Assembly: GCA_038206725.1 (NCBI GenBank)
Contig: JBBRAO010000052.1
Location: 1-14,617 of the forward strand
Reading direction: 5' to 3'
Length of the DNA: 14,617 nucleotides
Source of the DNA: JBAXXL01 sp038206725
Lineage (GTDB): Bacteria > Bacteroidota > Ignavibacteria > Kapaibacteriales > UBA2268
Below, one piece after another: positions 6,360 through 14,545 of the stretch; position 1 is the stretch's first letter; every line of letters starts with the position of its first letter. The notes below the pieces were generated by a model, which was not told where the DNA came from, did not search any database, and saw only the letters and a program-made list of their open reading frames with translations. The translations under genes and the position numbers were made by a program.

Positions 6360-7451
6360 ATGAATATCGTTGGTACTATAACAGGTATTAAATACCAAGT
6401 TCTTCTAAAGAATGAATTGAAAATAATTGATTTCAATAATTTCGATATTAATAAAGCTCCGTCAGCTTGCTTACTAACCGATAATCAACATTCTTTTGCA
6501 ATATCAAAATGGGTTTCCCCAAAAAGAACTCGTTCATATCCATTTGAAAGAGTTTATAATACCCTACATATATCAAAGAAAATTACTATTATGCCGATTG
6601 TTAAGGATGAGGGTGTCAAAGGTGATAGAGATTTTATCCAATGGGATACAGTTTCTTTAATGTCGTTATTAGATGTGTTTGTTATTTTTGCCTATTATAC
6701 CAAAGCCGATAAACGAGGTGAAAAAATCACAAATCAAATGTTTGACAATAAATATATTCTTGCAAAGATAAGGGAAATTGAACAATACCATAGTTCTGCA
6801 TTACATTGGAATTTAAACGAACTAACTAAAGACTTACACAATATTATTGATAAAGTAAAAGTTGCCTATTCAGAAATTGAACAAATTACTGGCATTCAAC
6901 TACACAATCCTGCTGGATTAGATAATTTTAAAAGCAAAATAGGTAAAGACGTATCACTTTTTATGGAATTTTCAAGAGGTAAAGCTGAAAAAGCGCAATC
7001 TAGAGAATTTGCAACTCAACAGCCAAAAGAAAGTTTAGCAACACTTTCAAAAGCGAAAGTAACGATAACTAATTATCTCGGTGGTCAATATTTTCTAACA
7101 GTTGATGAAATTATAATTAAAACAAATATAGTAAGTTTAATTGAAGGCAAGCACAGTAAAAATTCAATTTTACCTAGTAAAGGTGATATCAAAGATGGAC
7201 TACTGAAAATGATTTTATATAGTAATCTATCCGAAGTCACCCTAAATGGTAAGAAAATGAAAAGTAATGCGGTTTTATGTTTGACTTCTTCAAAACTTAA
7301 AGGTGCTATTAGCAGTTCAAGTACTCAAAAGGTACTTTCTAAATTTATTGAAAATAACGCATTTTCAACATCGCAATTACATTTAATTGAAACACTATTT
7401 GCAGAAGCAAAACAAAATAAGTTTAATATTAAAATTCAGTTTTCAAAATGA
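6360..7451 (+). CDS. Probable type II restriction endonuclease (PD-(D/E)xK)
   Basis: A 363-residue protein that I do not recognise as a named family. The call rests on context and one motif. It is translationally coupled (ATGA overlap) to a D12-class DNA adenine methyltransferase. Residues 246-264 (FLTVDE, a hydrophobic strand, then SLIEGKHSK) look like the D...ExK core of a PD-(D/E)xK nuclease, with D249 or E250 and E262-x-K264 as likely metal and catalytic residues. The following helix GDIKDGLLKMILYSNL resembles the one after the core in many restriction enzymes. The N-terminal half (roughly 90-200) is mostly helical and may bind DNA. It would cut the sequence protected by its partner; the site cannot be read from the sequence. 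The endonuclease precedes the methyltransferase and no controller gene is visible. Confidence 0.68.
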   Translation: MNIVGTITGIKYQVLLKNELKIIDFNNFDINKAPSACLLTDNQHSFAISKWVSPKRTRSYPFERVYNTLHISKKITIMPIVKDEGVKGDRDFIQWDTVSLMSLLDVFVIFAYYTKADKRGEKITNQMFDNKYILAKIREIEQYHSSALHWNLNELTKDLHNIIDKVKVAYSEIEQITGIQLHNPAGLDNFKSKIGKDVSLFMEFSRGKAEKAQSREFATQQPKESLATLSKAKVTITNYLGGQYFLTVDEIIIKTNIVSLIEGKHSKNSILPSKGDIKDGLLKMILYSNLSEVTLNGKKMKSNAVLCLTSSKLKGAISSSSTQKVLSKFIENNAFSTSQLHLIETLFAEAKQNKFNIKIQFSK

Positions 7452-8281
7452 TAAAAAGCCCTTTACGATATCCTGGTGGTAAAAGCAGAGCTGTAGATTT
7501 GATTTCTACTCTATTACCCGAATTTGATGAATTCAGGGAACCTTTTTTGGGTGGCGGTTCGATTTTTATTTATGTTAAACAACGATTCCCAAATAAGAAG
7601 TTTTGGGTAAATGATCTATATTTAGAACTTTATAAATTTTGGGAAATGACACAAAAAGATGTAGATACTTTAATTGATAAAATATATGAATGGCGCAATT
7701 TATATCCAGTTGGTAAAGAACTACATAAATTTTTGAATAAACACCTTGCGGGATTCGATGATTTGGAAAGAGCCGCGGCATTCTTTATTTATAATCGTAT
7801 AACATTTTCAGGTACAAGTTTAAGTGGCGGTTTTAGCGAGGGTGCATTTACAGGACGATTTACTGAAAGTAGTATTCAAAGACTAAACCAGTTTGCAAAG
7901 GTTATTAACGGCTCAACTATTACTAATCTTGATTATGAAGAATTGGTAAAACGAGAGGGTGAAAATGTTTTTATTTTTCTTGATCCACCATATTATTCAG
8001 CAACAAAATCTGCATTATACGGAAAAAATGGAAATTTGCACAAATCGTTTGATCATATTAAATTCGCGGAAAATATGAAGAATTGTAAACATAAATGGCT
8101 TATTACTTACGATGATAGTCAGTATATCCGAAATTTATTCTCATTTGCTAATATTATTCCGTGGAATTTAACTTACGGAATGAGAAATGTAACAATAGGT
8201 TCAGACCAAAAAGGTAAAGAGCTATTTATTTCTAATTATCTTGAACAATTACCTAAAACGGAACAAATAAGCCTATTTTAA
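7448..8281 (+). CDS. D12-class (Dam-like) N6-adenine DNA methyltransferase
   Basis: A 277-residue modification enzyme that transfers a methyl group from S-adenosylmethionine to adenine N6 in a specific DNA site, protecting the host from the upstream endonuclease. Motifs in order: SPLRYPGGKSR at 4-14 (motif X), EPFLGGGS at 31-38 (motif I, AdoMet binding), NDLY at 55-58, RITFSGTSLSGGFS at 117-130 (typical of D12 enzymes), and DPPYYS at 179-184 (catalytic motif IV). Length fits the D12/Dam family, which includes GATC and EcoRV-type enzymes; specificity is not evident. Its ATG overlaps the endonuclease stop by four bases, so the two are co-translated from one mRNA. Confidence 0.93.
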   Translation: MIKSPLRYPGGKSRAVDLISTLLPEFDEFREPFLGGGSIFIYVKQRFPNKKFWVNDLYLELYKFWEMTQKDVDTLIDKIYEWRNLYPVGKELHKFLNKHLAGFDDLERAAAFFIYNRITFSGTSLSGGFSEGAFTGRFTESSIQRLNQFAKVINGSTITNLDYEELVKREGENVFIFLDPPYYSATKSALYGKNGNLHKSFDHIKFAENMKNCKHKWLITYDDSQYIRNLFSFANIIPWNLTYGMRNVTIGSDQKGKELFISNYLEQLPKTEQISLF

Positions 8282-8299
8282 AACAAAATCTTTCTTCCC

Positions 8300-8332
8300 A
8301 ACTTTCCGAAGGTTCAAAACCTTCCGAAAGTT
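8300..8332. repeat. Hairpin repeat after the methyltransferase
   Basis: Two 15-base arms (8300-8314 and 8318-8332) pair in 7 bp, a C-C mismatch, then 7 bp, around a 3-base loop. It starts 19 bases after the methyltransferase stop. It may end the operon transcript, though no T tract follows on the plus strand. Confidence 0.55.
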
Positions 8333-8340
8333 ATAACTTA

Positions 8341-8490
8341 TTACTCATTGTCAATCTCATCCGAATAATACACCCCTACCGTTGGTCTCATATTATAATT
8401 AAACGCCATAGATTCGCTATATGCTCCGACGGACAGAATCGCAATCAGATATCCCCGCTTTGTTTCGGGCAGTTCAACAGCTGATCCCCT
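8341..8490 (-). pseudogene. lysA: 3' remnant of lysA (diaminopimelate decarboxylase)
   Basis: The minus strand from 8475 down to a TAA at 8341-8343 reads ELPETKRG, then GAYSESMAFNYNMRP, ending SDEIDNE. This is the C-terminal signature of diaminopimelate decarboxylase, whose usual form is ELPETKRGDLLAI...GAYGESMASNYN.RP. LysA makes lysine from meso-diaminopimelate. Only the last 44 codons are readable in one frame. Just before them, 8475-8489 reads GDQLL in another frame, resembling the GDVL that precedes ELPE in intact enzymes; the two pieces do not join in frame. Further upstream is replaced by hairpin repeats. The rest of the gene is absent from this window, so this is a dead fragment. Confidence 0.75.
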
Positions 8491-8492
8491 TT

Positions 8493-8516
8493 GTCATTCC
8501 CGACCTGTTCGGGAAT
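8493..8516. repeat. Hairpin repeat, partner of 6204-6237
   Basis: ATTCCCGA (8496-8503) pairs perfectly with TCGGGAAT (8509-8516) around CCTGT. Its first 13 bases (8493-8505) equal 6204-6216, in direct orientation. It marks the broken upstream edge of the lysA remnant. Confidence 0.6.
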
Positions 8517-8524
8517 CCATCTTC

Positions 8525-8541
8525 AAGCTACGAAGTAGCTT
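8525..8541. repeat. 7-bp hairpin with GAA loop
   Basis: AAGCTAC (8525-8531) pairs with GTAGCTT (8535-8541). It is one of three hairpins in immediate succession. Confidence 0.45.
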
Positions 8542-8547
8542 AATATC

Positions 8548-8576
8548 AATTACCACGTGTGAAACCCGTGGTAATT
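8548..8576. repeat. 10-bp-stem hairpin repeat
   Basis: AATTACCACG (8548-8557) pairs perfectly with CGTGGTAATT (8567-8576) around a 9-base loop. No gene is seen between here and the helicase stop at 8659; the stretch holds only a short direct repeat of ATTATGGGAA (8617-8637). The hairpin could serve the minus-strand helicase transcript as a terminator. Confidence 0.5.
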
Positions 8577-8658
8577 TGTCACTGGTTCATTGCCCTCGGT
8601 GGGAGACTTTCAACAGATTATGGGAAATTATGGGAAGGGGTAAAAAGTGAAACCAAAA

Positions 8659-11403
8659 TTATACTTTTGGACAAATATTTGACCAAATACAAGATGTACA
8701 ATGACCATTGATTAATCCAGTACAATCGAAGTTGGTATTAATTATACCATCTATTGCAGAGTTAAACTTATCTTTAGCCCTTTCTATTGCTTGATATGAT
8801 GTATCAACTATAAGCCTTTCGCTTTGCACTGAACTGATGAAATGAATATAAGCTTGTCCAACTGGATAATCAGATGATTTTTGCAATGCTAATGAATATA
8901 ATTGGAGCTGTAATTCATATTTATTCAGATACTCACTATCTTTTTTTGAAGTTTTAAAATCAATAACTTCTAATGCCCTTTCGTTATTTCGTTTTATCAT
9001 ATCAATACTTCCTGAAATCAATGCATTTCCAAATTCAATTTCAAAAGCTTGTTCGGTTTTTATTTCTACGGAAAGGTCATTTTCCCAAATTGTCCTGTAA
9101 TAGAATATGCTTTTTCTCGCATAGCTCTTTAAAATATCTTTTTCCTGAGAAGTTGCACTCCTTATAAAAAAATTATTATTAATAACTTTATCTATTTCTT
9201 CGATATTTGGAATCTTTCTTGTTCTTTCATAATTCTTATGTAACAGATTTATCACATTATGAACCTGTTTACCAAATTCGATAGAAGAAGATAACTCAGG
9301 TTGGAATCCATAAACGTATCTAATTTTGTAATCATATCCACAACCGAGATAACAATCAATTTTAGTATAGCTTGTATTTAAGACATTGCCTTTATGAGAT
9401 ATATCAATATCACATTTTTTTCGTTCCGTCGGGTCTGGAATATGGAAATACATAAAGTAATCATCAGAAACTTCATTAAATAAGCTTGTAACAAATGTTG
9501 TATGTTTCTTATTTACCTTGAACTTCGAACAGGTTATAAATAAATATTTTTTTGCTCTTGTTATAGCGACATAATATAGTCTGCGTTCATCTTCCAAGCT
9601 ATTGATAAAACGCTTGCTGTCGAAGTTGTTTATATCTAGAAATGTTGGTCCAAATTCCGGGTTATGGTTGCGGGGATGATTGCTCGGCATAAAAACAACT
9701 GGAAATCCGAGCCCCTTCGTTCCGTGCATTGTCAATATCTGCACAGCATCAATTGTACCGGCCATAGCATCAGAATTTCCACTATCATAAGTATTGTCAG
9801 AATGTTGGTTGATAAACGATATGAAGTCTTTTATTTGAACGAATATAATATACGATCTTGATGATTCATAATCAGATATAGCTTGGCTGAATTTTCCAAG
9901 GTTGAATAGTAGAACATCATTGATTGTGGTATGACAAGATTTATCTGAAATACCAATAATTGTAAGCAATTCAATATAAAAACTTTGGAGCGAAAAATGA
10001 GCCAGAGCTAGACTATTATCTTTCAAAACTTGTAAATCAGATTTGAATTTTTCAAAGGATAATGAAAACATAGTTGGGAGTTTTCTAAATACTTCCCTTA
10101 AATATTCATCATCATAACTTTCGCTATCATTAAAGTTTGAAATATATTTGAATAAATCTATTATCGTAGTAATTTCCTCGGTTTTAAATAAGCCGCCAGT
10201 ACCGGTATATATCACAGGAATATTGTGTTTGAGTAGTTTTTCAATAAAGGGACCTGCCTCATTTTTTACAGACCTGAATAAAATCGCAAAATCCGAATAT
10301 ATAAATTTTCTTGTCGATTTACCATCAATAAATTCTGTACCAATTAGAGATTTGATTTTACAAATAATCCAGTCTATTTCTTCTTTCTGATTTTCAAAAC
10401 CTAATTTGTACAAATCACCATCTTCCGATTTGAGTTCATTGCATTGAATGGATTTTGAAAGCCTATTGGGATTATTTCTTTGGATTAATTCATCTGCGGC
10501 TTTAATAATGGAGGTACAGCTTCTCCAATTAACAGCTAAATTATATATAGCAACATTTTTATAACGTTTTTTAAAAGTAATTATATTCTGAATATCGGCT
10601 CCACGCCATTGATAAATAGATTGATCATCATCACCAACCACACAAACATTTTGTTGATTGGAAATAATTTGGATTAATTCTTCTTGAATAGGATTTATAT
10701 CTTGATATTCATCAACCGTAAAACATTTATATTTTTCCCTAATTTCATTCCTAACAAAAGCATCATTTTTTAATAGATTAACAGCGATTCTTAAGATTCC
10801 TGAAAAATCAAGGAATCGCTGATTTTCGAGTTGGTCTATATATATACTATATGCTTTTCGAGATCTATCTGAAATCATTGAGTCTTCTGAAAGACCTTTT
10901 TCTCTTATTATATCAGCATCTCTTAAAAAAGTTCTATAAGTCCAATTACGCCAATTTCCGTGAATATGAAAGTTCCATTTATTATCTTTATTCAGTTCTT
11001 CAAATAATTCCCTGAAATTAATTATTTTCTTAAGAGAGAATAGAAAAGCTAAACGCTTAAATTCATTTAAAACATCGTAAGTTCTGTACTTCGGAGTATA
11101 TTCTTGAATGATTTTTAAAGCAAAAGAGTGGATTGTTCCAATAAACATATCACCTAAATCAGGTTGTTTCCCTAATAATTCCTTAGTTTTTGTACGAATT
11201 CGGATTTTTAATTCTTCCGCGGCTTTTTTGGTAAATGTAAATGCTACTATTTGATCCGGTTTTGCTATGTTTTTATATAACGTATATGCAATTCTCTCGG
11301 CTACAAATTCGGTTTTTCCGGAACCTGCACAGGCAATTATCTGGACATTGCCGTTGAGCAGTTCAGGCTGAGATTCAAAAAGATTTGCATTGAAAAATGA
11401 CAT
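8659..11403 (-). CDS. UvrD-type helicase fused to RecB/AddB-like Fe-S nuclease
   Basis: A 914-residue superfamily 1A helicase with a C-terminal nuclease, expected to unwind and degrade or resect double-strand DNA ends. Helicase motifs: Walker A ACAGSGKTE at 24-32, TFTKKAAEEL at 55-64, DEYQD at 231-235, GDDDQSIYQWRGA at 257-269, NWRS at 292-295, TMHGTKGLGFPVVF at 558-571 and RRLYYVAITRAKK at 607-619. Nuclease domain from about 680: H715 in FGKQVHNVI, D801 in SGSIDMI, D815 and K817 in EVIDFKTSK, then LQLQLYSLAL. C688, C902, C905 and C911 are placed like the four cysteines of the AddB/Cas4 4Fe-4S cluster. No AddB, RecC or AdnB partner is in the window, so it may work alone. It is convergent with the R-M operon and could be ordinary repair or defence machinery. 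Confidence 0.9.
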   Translation of the reverse strand: MSFFNANLFESQPELLNGNVQIIACAGSGKTEFVAERIAYTLYKNIAKPDQIVAFTFTKKAAEELKIRIRTKTKELLGKQPDLGDMFIGTIHSFALKIIQEYTPKYRTYDVLNEFKRLAFLFSLKKIINFRELFEELNKDNKWNFHIHGNWRNWTYRTFLRDADIIREKGLSEDSMISDRSRKAYSIYIDQLENQRFLDFSGILRIAVNLLKNDAFVRNEIREKYKCFTVDEYQDINPIQEELIQIISNQQNVCVVGDDDQSIYQWRGADIQNIITFKKRYKNVAIYNLAVNWRSCTSIIKAADELIQRNNPNRLSKSIQCNELKSEDGDLYKLGFENQKEEIDWIICKIKSLIGTEFIDGKSTRKFIYSDFAILFRSVKNEAGPFIEKLLKHNIPVIYTGTGGLFKTEEITTIIDLFKYISNFNDSESYDDEYLREVFRKLPTMFSLSFEKFKSDLQVLKDNSLALAHFSLQSFYIELLTIIGISDKSCHTTINDVLLFNLGKFSQAISDYESSRSYIIFVQIKDFISFINQHSDNTYDSGNSDAMAGTIDAVQILTMHGTKGLGFPVVFMPSNHPRNHNPEFGPTFLDINNFDSKRFINSLEDERRLYYVAITRAKKYLFITCSKFKVNKKHTTFVTSLFNEVSDDYFMYFHIPDPTERKKCDIDISHKGNVLNTSYTKIDCYLGCGYDYKIRYVYGFQPELSSSIEFGKQVHNVINLLHKNYERTRKIPNIEEIDKVINNNFFIRSATSQEKDILKSYARKSIFYYRTIWENDLSVEIKTEQAFEIEFGNALISGSIDMIKRNNERALEVIDFKTSKKDSEYLNKYELQLQLYSLALQKSSDYPVGQAYIHFISSVQSERLIVDTSYQAIERAKDKFNSAIDGIINTNFDCTGLINGHCTSCIWSNICPKV

Positions 11404-11460
11404 TTATTAGCACACTTAGTAATGGATTTAATTTCTTACTTTTCGCATTTTACTATTCCA

Positions 11461-11468
11461 CAAAAATA
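11461..11468 (-). promoter_or_regulatory. -7 element of the helicase-nuclease gene
   Basis: The minus strand reads TATTTTTG here, matching TAnnTTTG, 58 bases before the ATG at 11403. The nearest TTG upstream is 24 bases away instead of 19-21, so the -33 box is poor. It suggests the gene is transcribed separately from rmuC, with a 129-base gap between the two. Confidence 0.35.
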
Positions 11469-11532
11469 ATAAAATTATGGGGATATAGCGTTCAAATATG
11501 TTATTCCCTTAGGAAAAATCCAGTTTTTTCTC

Positions 11533-12795
11533 TTACTCTTTTTTTATTATTTCATTTACAGAGTTATCAATGGGTTTTAAATCAGGTATTGTAGCTCCCT
11601 TTTCCAAACCCATATCCTCAAACTTTTTTACTCGTGGCATAATTCTATTATCCCAAGTAGCAACGGCAGTATTATACTTCTTGACGGCTGAATCCAAACT
11701 TTTACCAACACCTTCGAAATGCTCTACATATTTTCTTAAACGTTCATAAAGCTCTTTGCCTAATTGCCAGATTTGGTTCGCGTTATCGGATAGTGCTTGT
11801 TGTTGCCAAGAGTATGAAATTGTTTTCAGCATAGCTATCAGTGTTGTTGGCGTGGCAATAACAATACGGGAATTGATTGCTTCGTTCAATAAATCGCCAT
11901 CTTGTTCTAAAGCAACGGAAAAGGCTGATTCTAATTCAATATACAAAACTACGAAATCAACAGATTCGCCAATATTTGCCCAGTATTCTTTTCTACTTAA
12001 TTGCTTAATATGGTCTTTAAGAGCTTTTGCGTGTCTTTTGATATGGTTTTCTTTTTCGAATTCCGTCTCTGCTTCTAAAGAATCCAAGTAAGCGTTGAGC
12101 GGCATTTTAGAATCAATTATAACTTTTTTGTTCATAGGTAGATTAATAATAACATCTGGACGCAATCTGCCATCTTCCGAATTAACAGATGTTTGCTCAG
12201 TGAAATCGCAGAATTTATTCATACCCGCGAATTCGATTAAGTTACGCAAACCAACTTCTCCCCATCTACCTCTAATTCTGTGGTCTTTTAGTGCATTTAT
12301 CAAGGTTCCGGTTTCTTTTGCTAATTTATCCTGCCCTTCTTTCATACCGGTAATATAAGACTGCACCCATCCGAAAGTTTGTTTTGATTTTTCACCAAAT
12401 TCTTTGACCAAAGTTTCCTGTTTATCAAGGTTTTCTTTCAGCGGTTTTATCATCAAATCAATAGCTTGTTTACGACCCTCTAAATCAGTTTTAGACTCAA
12501 CAATATATTTTTCCAAAGTGGTCTTTGCCAAATCAATAAATGAATCGTTGTTCTTTTTCAGTGCATCACCCGCCGCGGAATCGAAACTCTCTTTCATAGC
12601 TGAGCGAACCTGCTCAATACTTTTTTCTTTCTCCGCAAGCATAGTTTCAACTTTAATTCGTTCGTCTCGCTCTTTTTGCATAAGCAAATTAGTTTCAGCT
12701 ATTTGCGAGCCTTGTTTCTTCTGTGTGAGTAATATCCCTATCAAATATCCTAGGACTACTCCAATAAGCAAACCAATAATAATTCCGGAAAGCAT
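11533..12795 (-). CDS. rmuC: RmuC family DNA recombination protein
   Basis: A 420-residue RmuC homologue. RmuC limits inversions at short inverted repeats in E. coli and is predicted to have a PD-(D/E)xK-like nuclease core. Residues 4-24 form one hydrophobic, Gly/Ile-rich membrane anchor. A charged, probably coiled-coil segment follows (about 28-130). The RmuC domain comes next: RGRWGEVGLRNLIEFAGM, DGRLRPDVIINLP, KKVIIDSKMPL, FVVLYIELESAF and ATPTTLIAMLKTISY in the expected order. Length is typical. It is upstream of the helicase-nuclease on the same strand but with its own likely promoter. Its family role is notable in a region so full of short inverted repeats, but that is context, not evidence of a link. 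Confidence 0.93.
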   Translation of the reverse strand: MLSGIIIGLLIGVVLGYLIGILLTQKKQGSQIAETNLLMQKERDERIKVETMLAEKEKSIEQVRSAMKESFDSAAGDALKKNNDSFIDLAKTTLEKYIVESKTDLEGRKQAIDLMIKPLKENLDKQETLVKEFGEKSKQTFGWVQSYITGMKEGQDKLAKETGTLINALKDHRIRGRWGEVGLRNLIEFAGMNKFCDFTEQTSVNSEDGRLRPDVIINLPMNKKVIIDSKMPLNAYLDSLEAETEFEKENHIKRHAKALKDHIKQLSRKEYWANIGESVDFVVLYIELESAFSVALEQDGDLLNEAINSRIVIATPTTLIAMLKTISYSWQQQALSDNANQIWQLGKELYERLRKYVEHFEGVGKSLDSAVKKYNTAVATWDNRIMPRVKKFEDMGLEKGATIPDLKPIDNSVNEIIKKE

Positions 12796-12840
12796 AATTT
12801 TACCTATATTTTGATTACTAATTCTTTAATTTCAATTTTA

Positions 12841-12848
12841 CAAAATTA
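12841..12848 (-). promoter_or_regulatory. -7 element of rmuC
   Basis: The minus strand reads TAATTTTG, matching TAnnTTTG, 45 bases before the rmuC ATG. No TTG is found at the -33 spacing. Confidence 0.4.
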
Positions 12849-12869
12849 ACTATCTCCGTGCCATATTAT

Positions 12870-12885
12870 GACATTCGCAAATGTC
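12870..12885. repeat. 6-bp hairpin
   Basis: GACATT (12870-12875) pairs with AATGTC (12880-12885) around CGCA. It is the only structure I see in 12849-13090, a spacer with no convincing gene. Confidence 0.3.
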
Positions 12886-13096
12886 TTTTAAAAAATATTT
12901 TTTACACGAATACAAATATATGAAATTTTATTTTGTTGGAAGTGAGTAAAAGCTAAATGTGCAAAACATTATTTCCTTATTTTTTGCCGTTAATAAGGTC
13001 GTAAGATAACGTTGTCGAATATTCTGCTAAGGTTGATATGGGAAATAAGGTTTTTTATCCTTTGTGCTCTTTGTGGTTAAATCTTCTTTTCTTCGC

Positions 13097-13134
13097 ATTC
13101 AAATTCAAAATTCAAAATTCAAAATTCAAAATTG
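13097..13134. repeat. 7-bp tandem repeat (AAAATTC)n
   Basis: Three exact copies of AAAATTC (13107-13127) are flanked by partial or one-mismatch copies on both sides (ATTC, AAATTC, AAAATTG). It lies in the 440-base spacer between rmuC and the DUF2279 remnant. A weak inverted repeat (ATTCT 13144-13148, AGAAT 13160-13164) follows. Confidence 0.65.
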
Positions 13135-13234
13135 TTGTACTGGATTCTTCACTTCGTTCAGAATGACGAAATCTTTCTTGCTTTGCGTCTTTGCGTCTTC
13201 GTGTTTTTCTTCTTCCTCTCAATTCGTAATTGAT

Positions 13235-13978
13235 TTAGTAGTACATCCAGTATCCCTTAAATTTGCCGAGAGAGTTGTATTCAAGTGCTGGGAATGGCAA
13301 TTTAATAAAGGTCATACCTTGGAATAGAACTTTTAGGAATTTGGAGCGGGTTTTGATTTTGGTCCAGTCAATATCCAGCGATAGAAGGTATTGGCGGTAG
13401 CGGGTGGTTTCAGGGATCTGTACGCCTTTGTATTCGCTTATATTTCCATATTCACCGTACATACCGTTGGCGCCATATCCTGCTGAAATACATAGCCAAT
13501 CGGGAAGGAATTTGTTCGGAACGATTTTGTTTATAGGTGCGGAAAACCAGTAGTTATGCCCATTGTAGTCCTGAAGTATATGCTGCAATGTACTCGTTCC
13601 CAGATAACCGTTTGCTTTGTCGGAATATTCGGACTCCCAAAAGCTGAATTTATACTTAACGATTTGTTCATCGAAGAGCAATTCCTGTGCAATATAAATA
13701 CCGGAACCTATAGCGTTCGCGGTCAGATCACCCCACGAAAATCCACACCCCTCGTGAATGCCATCCATTATCTCTATAGGTGCTTGAAGTATAAAACCCA
13801 GAGGACCGCCGTAAATCAGAGCCTGCTTTTTGGAAACTCCCGCATTCAAAAGGGAATAATAGCCTACGTAGCTTTCGAAATATGCTCCAAAAGCGTGTCC
13901 AAACTTGTCAACCTGCAAATAACCCCCATTATCGTTATCGAAATGTAATGGACATAATGCGCGATCTTTGTACCAAGG
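13235..13978 (-). pseudogene. DUF2279 family protein, 5' end lost
   Basis: The readable part resembles DUF2279 proteins, predicted envelope proteins of unknown function. Recognisable stretches are WYKD, then LQVDKFGHAFGAYFESY, IYGGPLGFILQAPIEIMDG, SWGDLTANAIGSGIYIAQELL, KYKFSFWESEY, LQHILQDYNGHNYWFSAPI, and LPDWLCISAGYGANGMYGEY, ending GYWMYY. Family members have a signal peptide and extra residues before WYKD. Here the frame runs upstream into a transposase fragment, so the apparent start at 14008 (MFVFILGVPLP) is read from the antisense strand of the insertion sequence and is not native. The join is at about 13973-13978. Without its export signal the product is unlikely to work. Confidence 0.75.
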
Positions 13979-14545
13979 CAAAGGAACACCAAGGATGAAA
14001 ACAAACAAATTAAATCAGGCAATGGCAAAGATTTATGGAAAGATAAACCACATAAAAAATCTCATAAAGATATTGATGCTCGTTGGACTAAAAAAAATGG
14101 AGAAACATTTTATGGTTATAAAAATCATACAAAAGTTGATGTAAAGAGTAAATTTATTAATACTTACACAGTTACTGATGCCTCGGTTCACGATTCGCAA
14201 GCATTGCCCGATTTACTTACACCAAGTGACAAAGGACAGGGTGCTTATGGCGATTGTGCATATACAGGTGCTAACCAAGAAAAAATAATCGCTGAATATA
14301 AGATGATAAATAAAATAAGTGAAAAAGGATACAGGAATAAACCACTAACTGCAGGGCAGATAGAAAATAATCGTATAAAATCCAAAATTAGAGCAAGAGT
14401 AGAGCACGTTATCGGTTTTATGGAACAAAGTATGAATGGACTTGCTCTTAAATCTGTTGGTGTAACACGAGCTACCGGCATTATTGGTCTGATAAATTTG
14501 ACTTATAATTTATTTAGATATGAACAAATGTTGAGAACGGCGTAA
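13970..14545 (+). mobile_element. 5'-truncated IS5-family transposase
   Basis: One plus-strand frame reads VPRQRNTKDENKQIKSG from 13970, then DIDARWTKKNG, FYGYKNHTKVD, TYTVTDASVHDSQALPDLL, GAYGDCAYTGANQ, SEKGYRNKPLT, IRARVEHVIGFM and LINLTYNLFRYEQ, to a TAA at 14543-14545. This is the C-terminal part of an IS5-family DDE transposase. The second catalytic Asp (in YGDCAYTG) and the catalytic Glu (in RARVEH) are kept. The N-terminal region with the first Asp, just before VPRQRN, is missing along with the left inverted repeat, so the element cannot move itself. A shorter reading from the ATG at 14204 is an internal fragment. 14546-14617 should contain the right end; I could not identify an inverted repeat there without its partner. 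Confidence 0.85.

Noticed and set aside
6360..11403. A single new defence island joining the R-M pair and the helicase-nuclease
   Set aside because: The two units are on opposite strands, have separate promoters, and are separated by a lysA remnant and hairpins; nothing in the sequence links their function.
13097..13134. Possible CRISPR or origin iterons from the short tandem repeats
   Set aside because: A 7-bp AT unit without spacers is too short for CRISPR, and there is no dnaA, rep gene or DnaA boxes nearby.
13064..13327. 87-codon plus-strand open frame
   Set aside because: It translates the AAAATTC tandem repeat and then runs antisense into the DUF2279 remnant.
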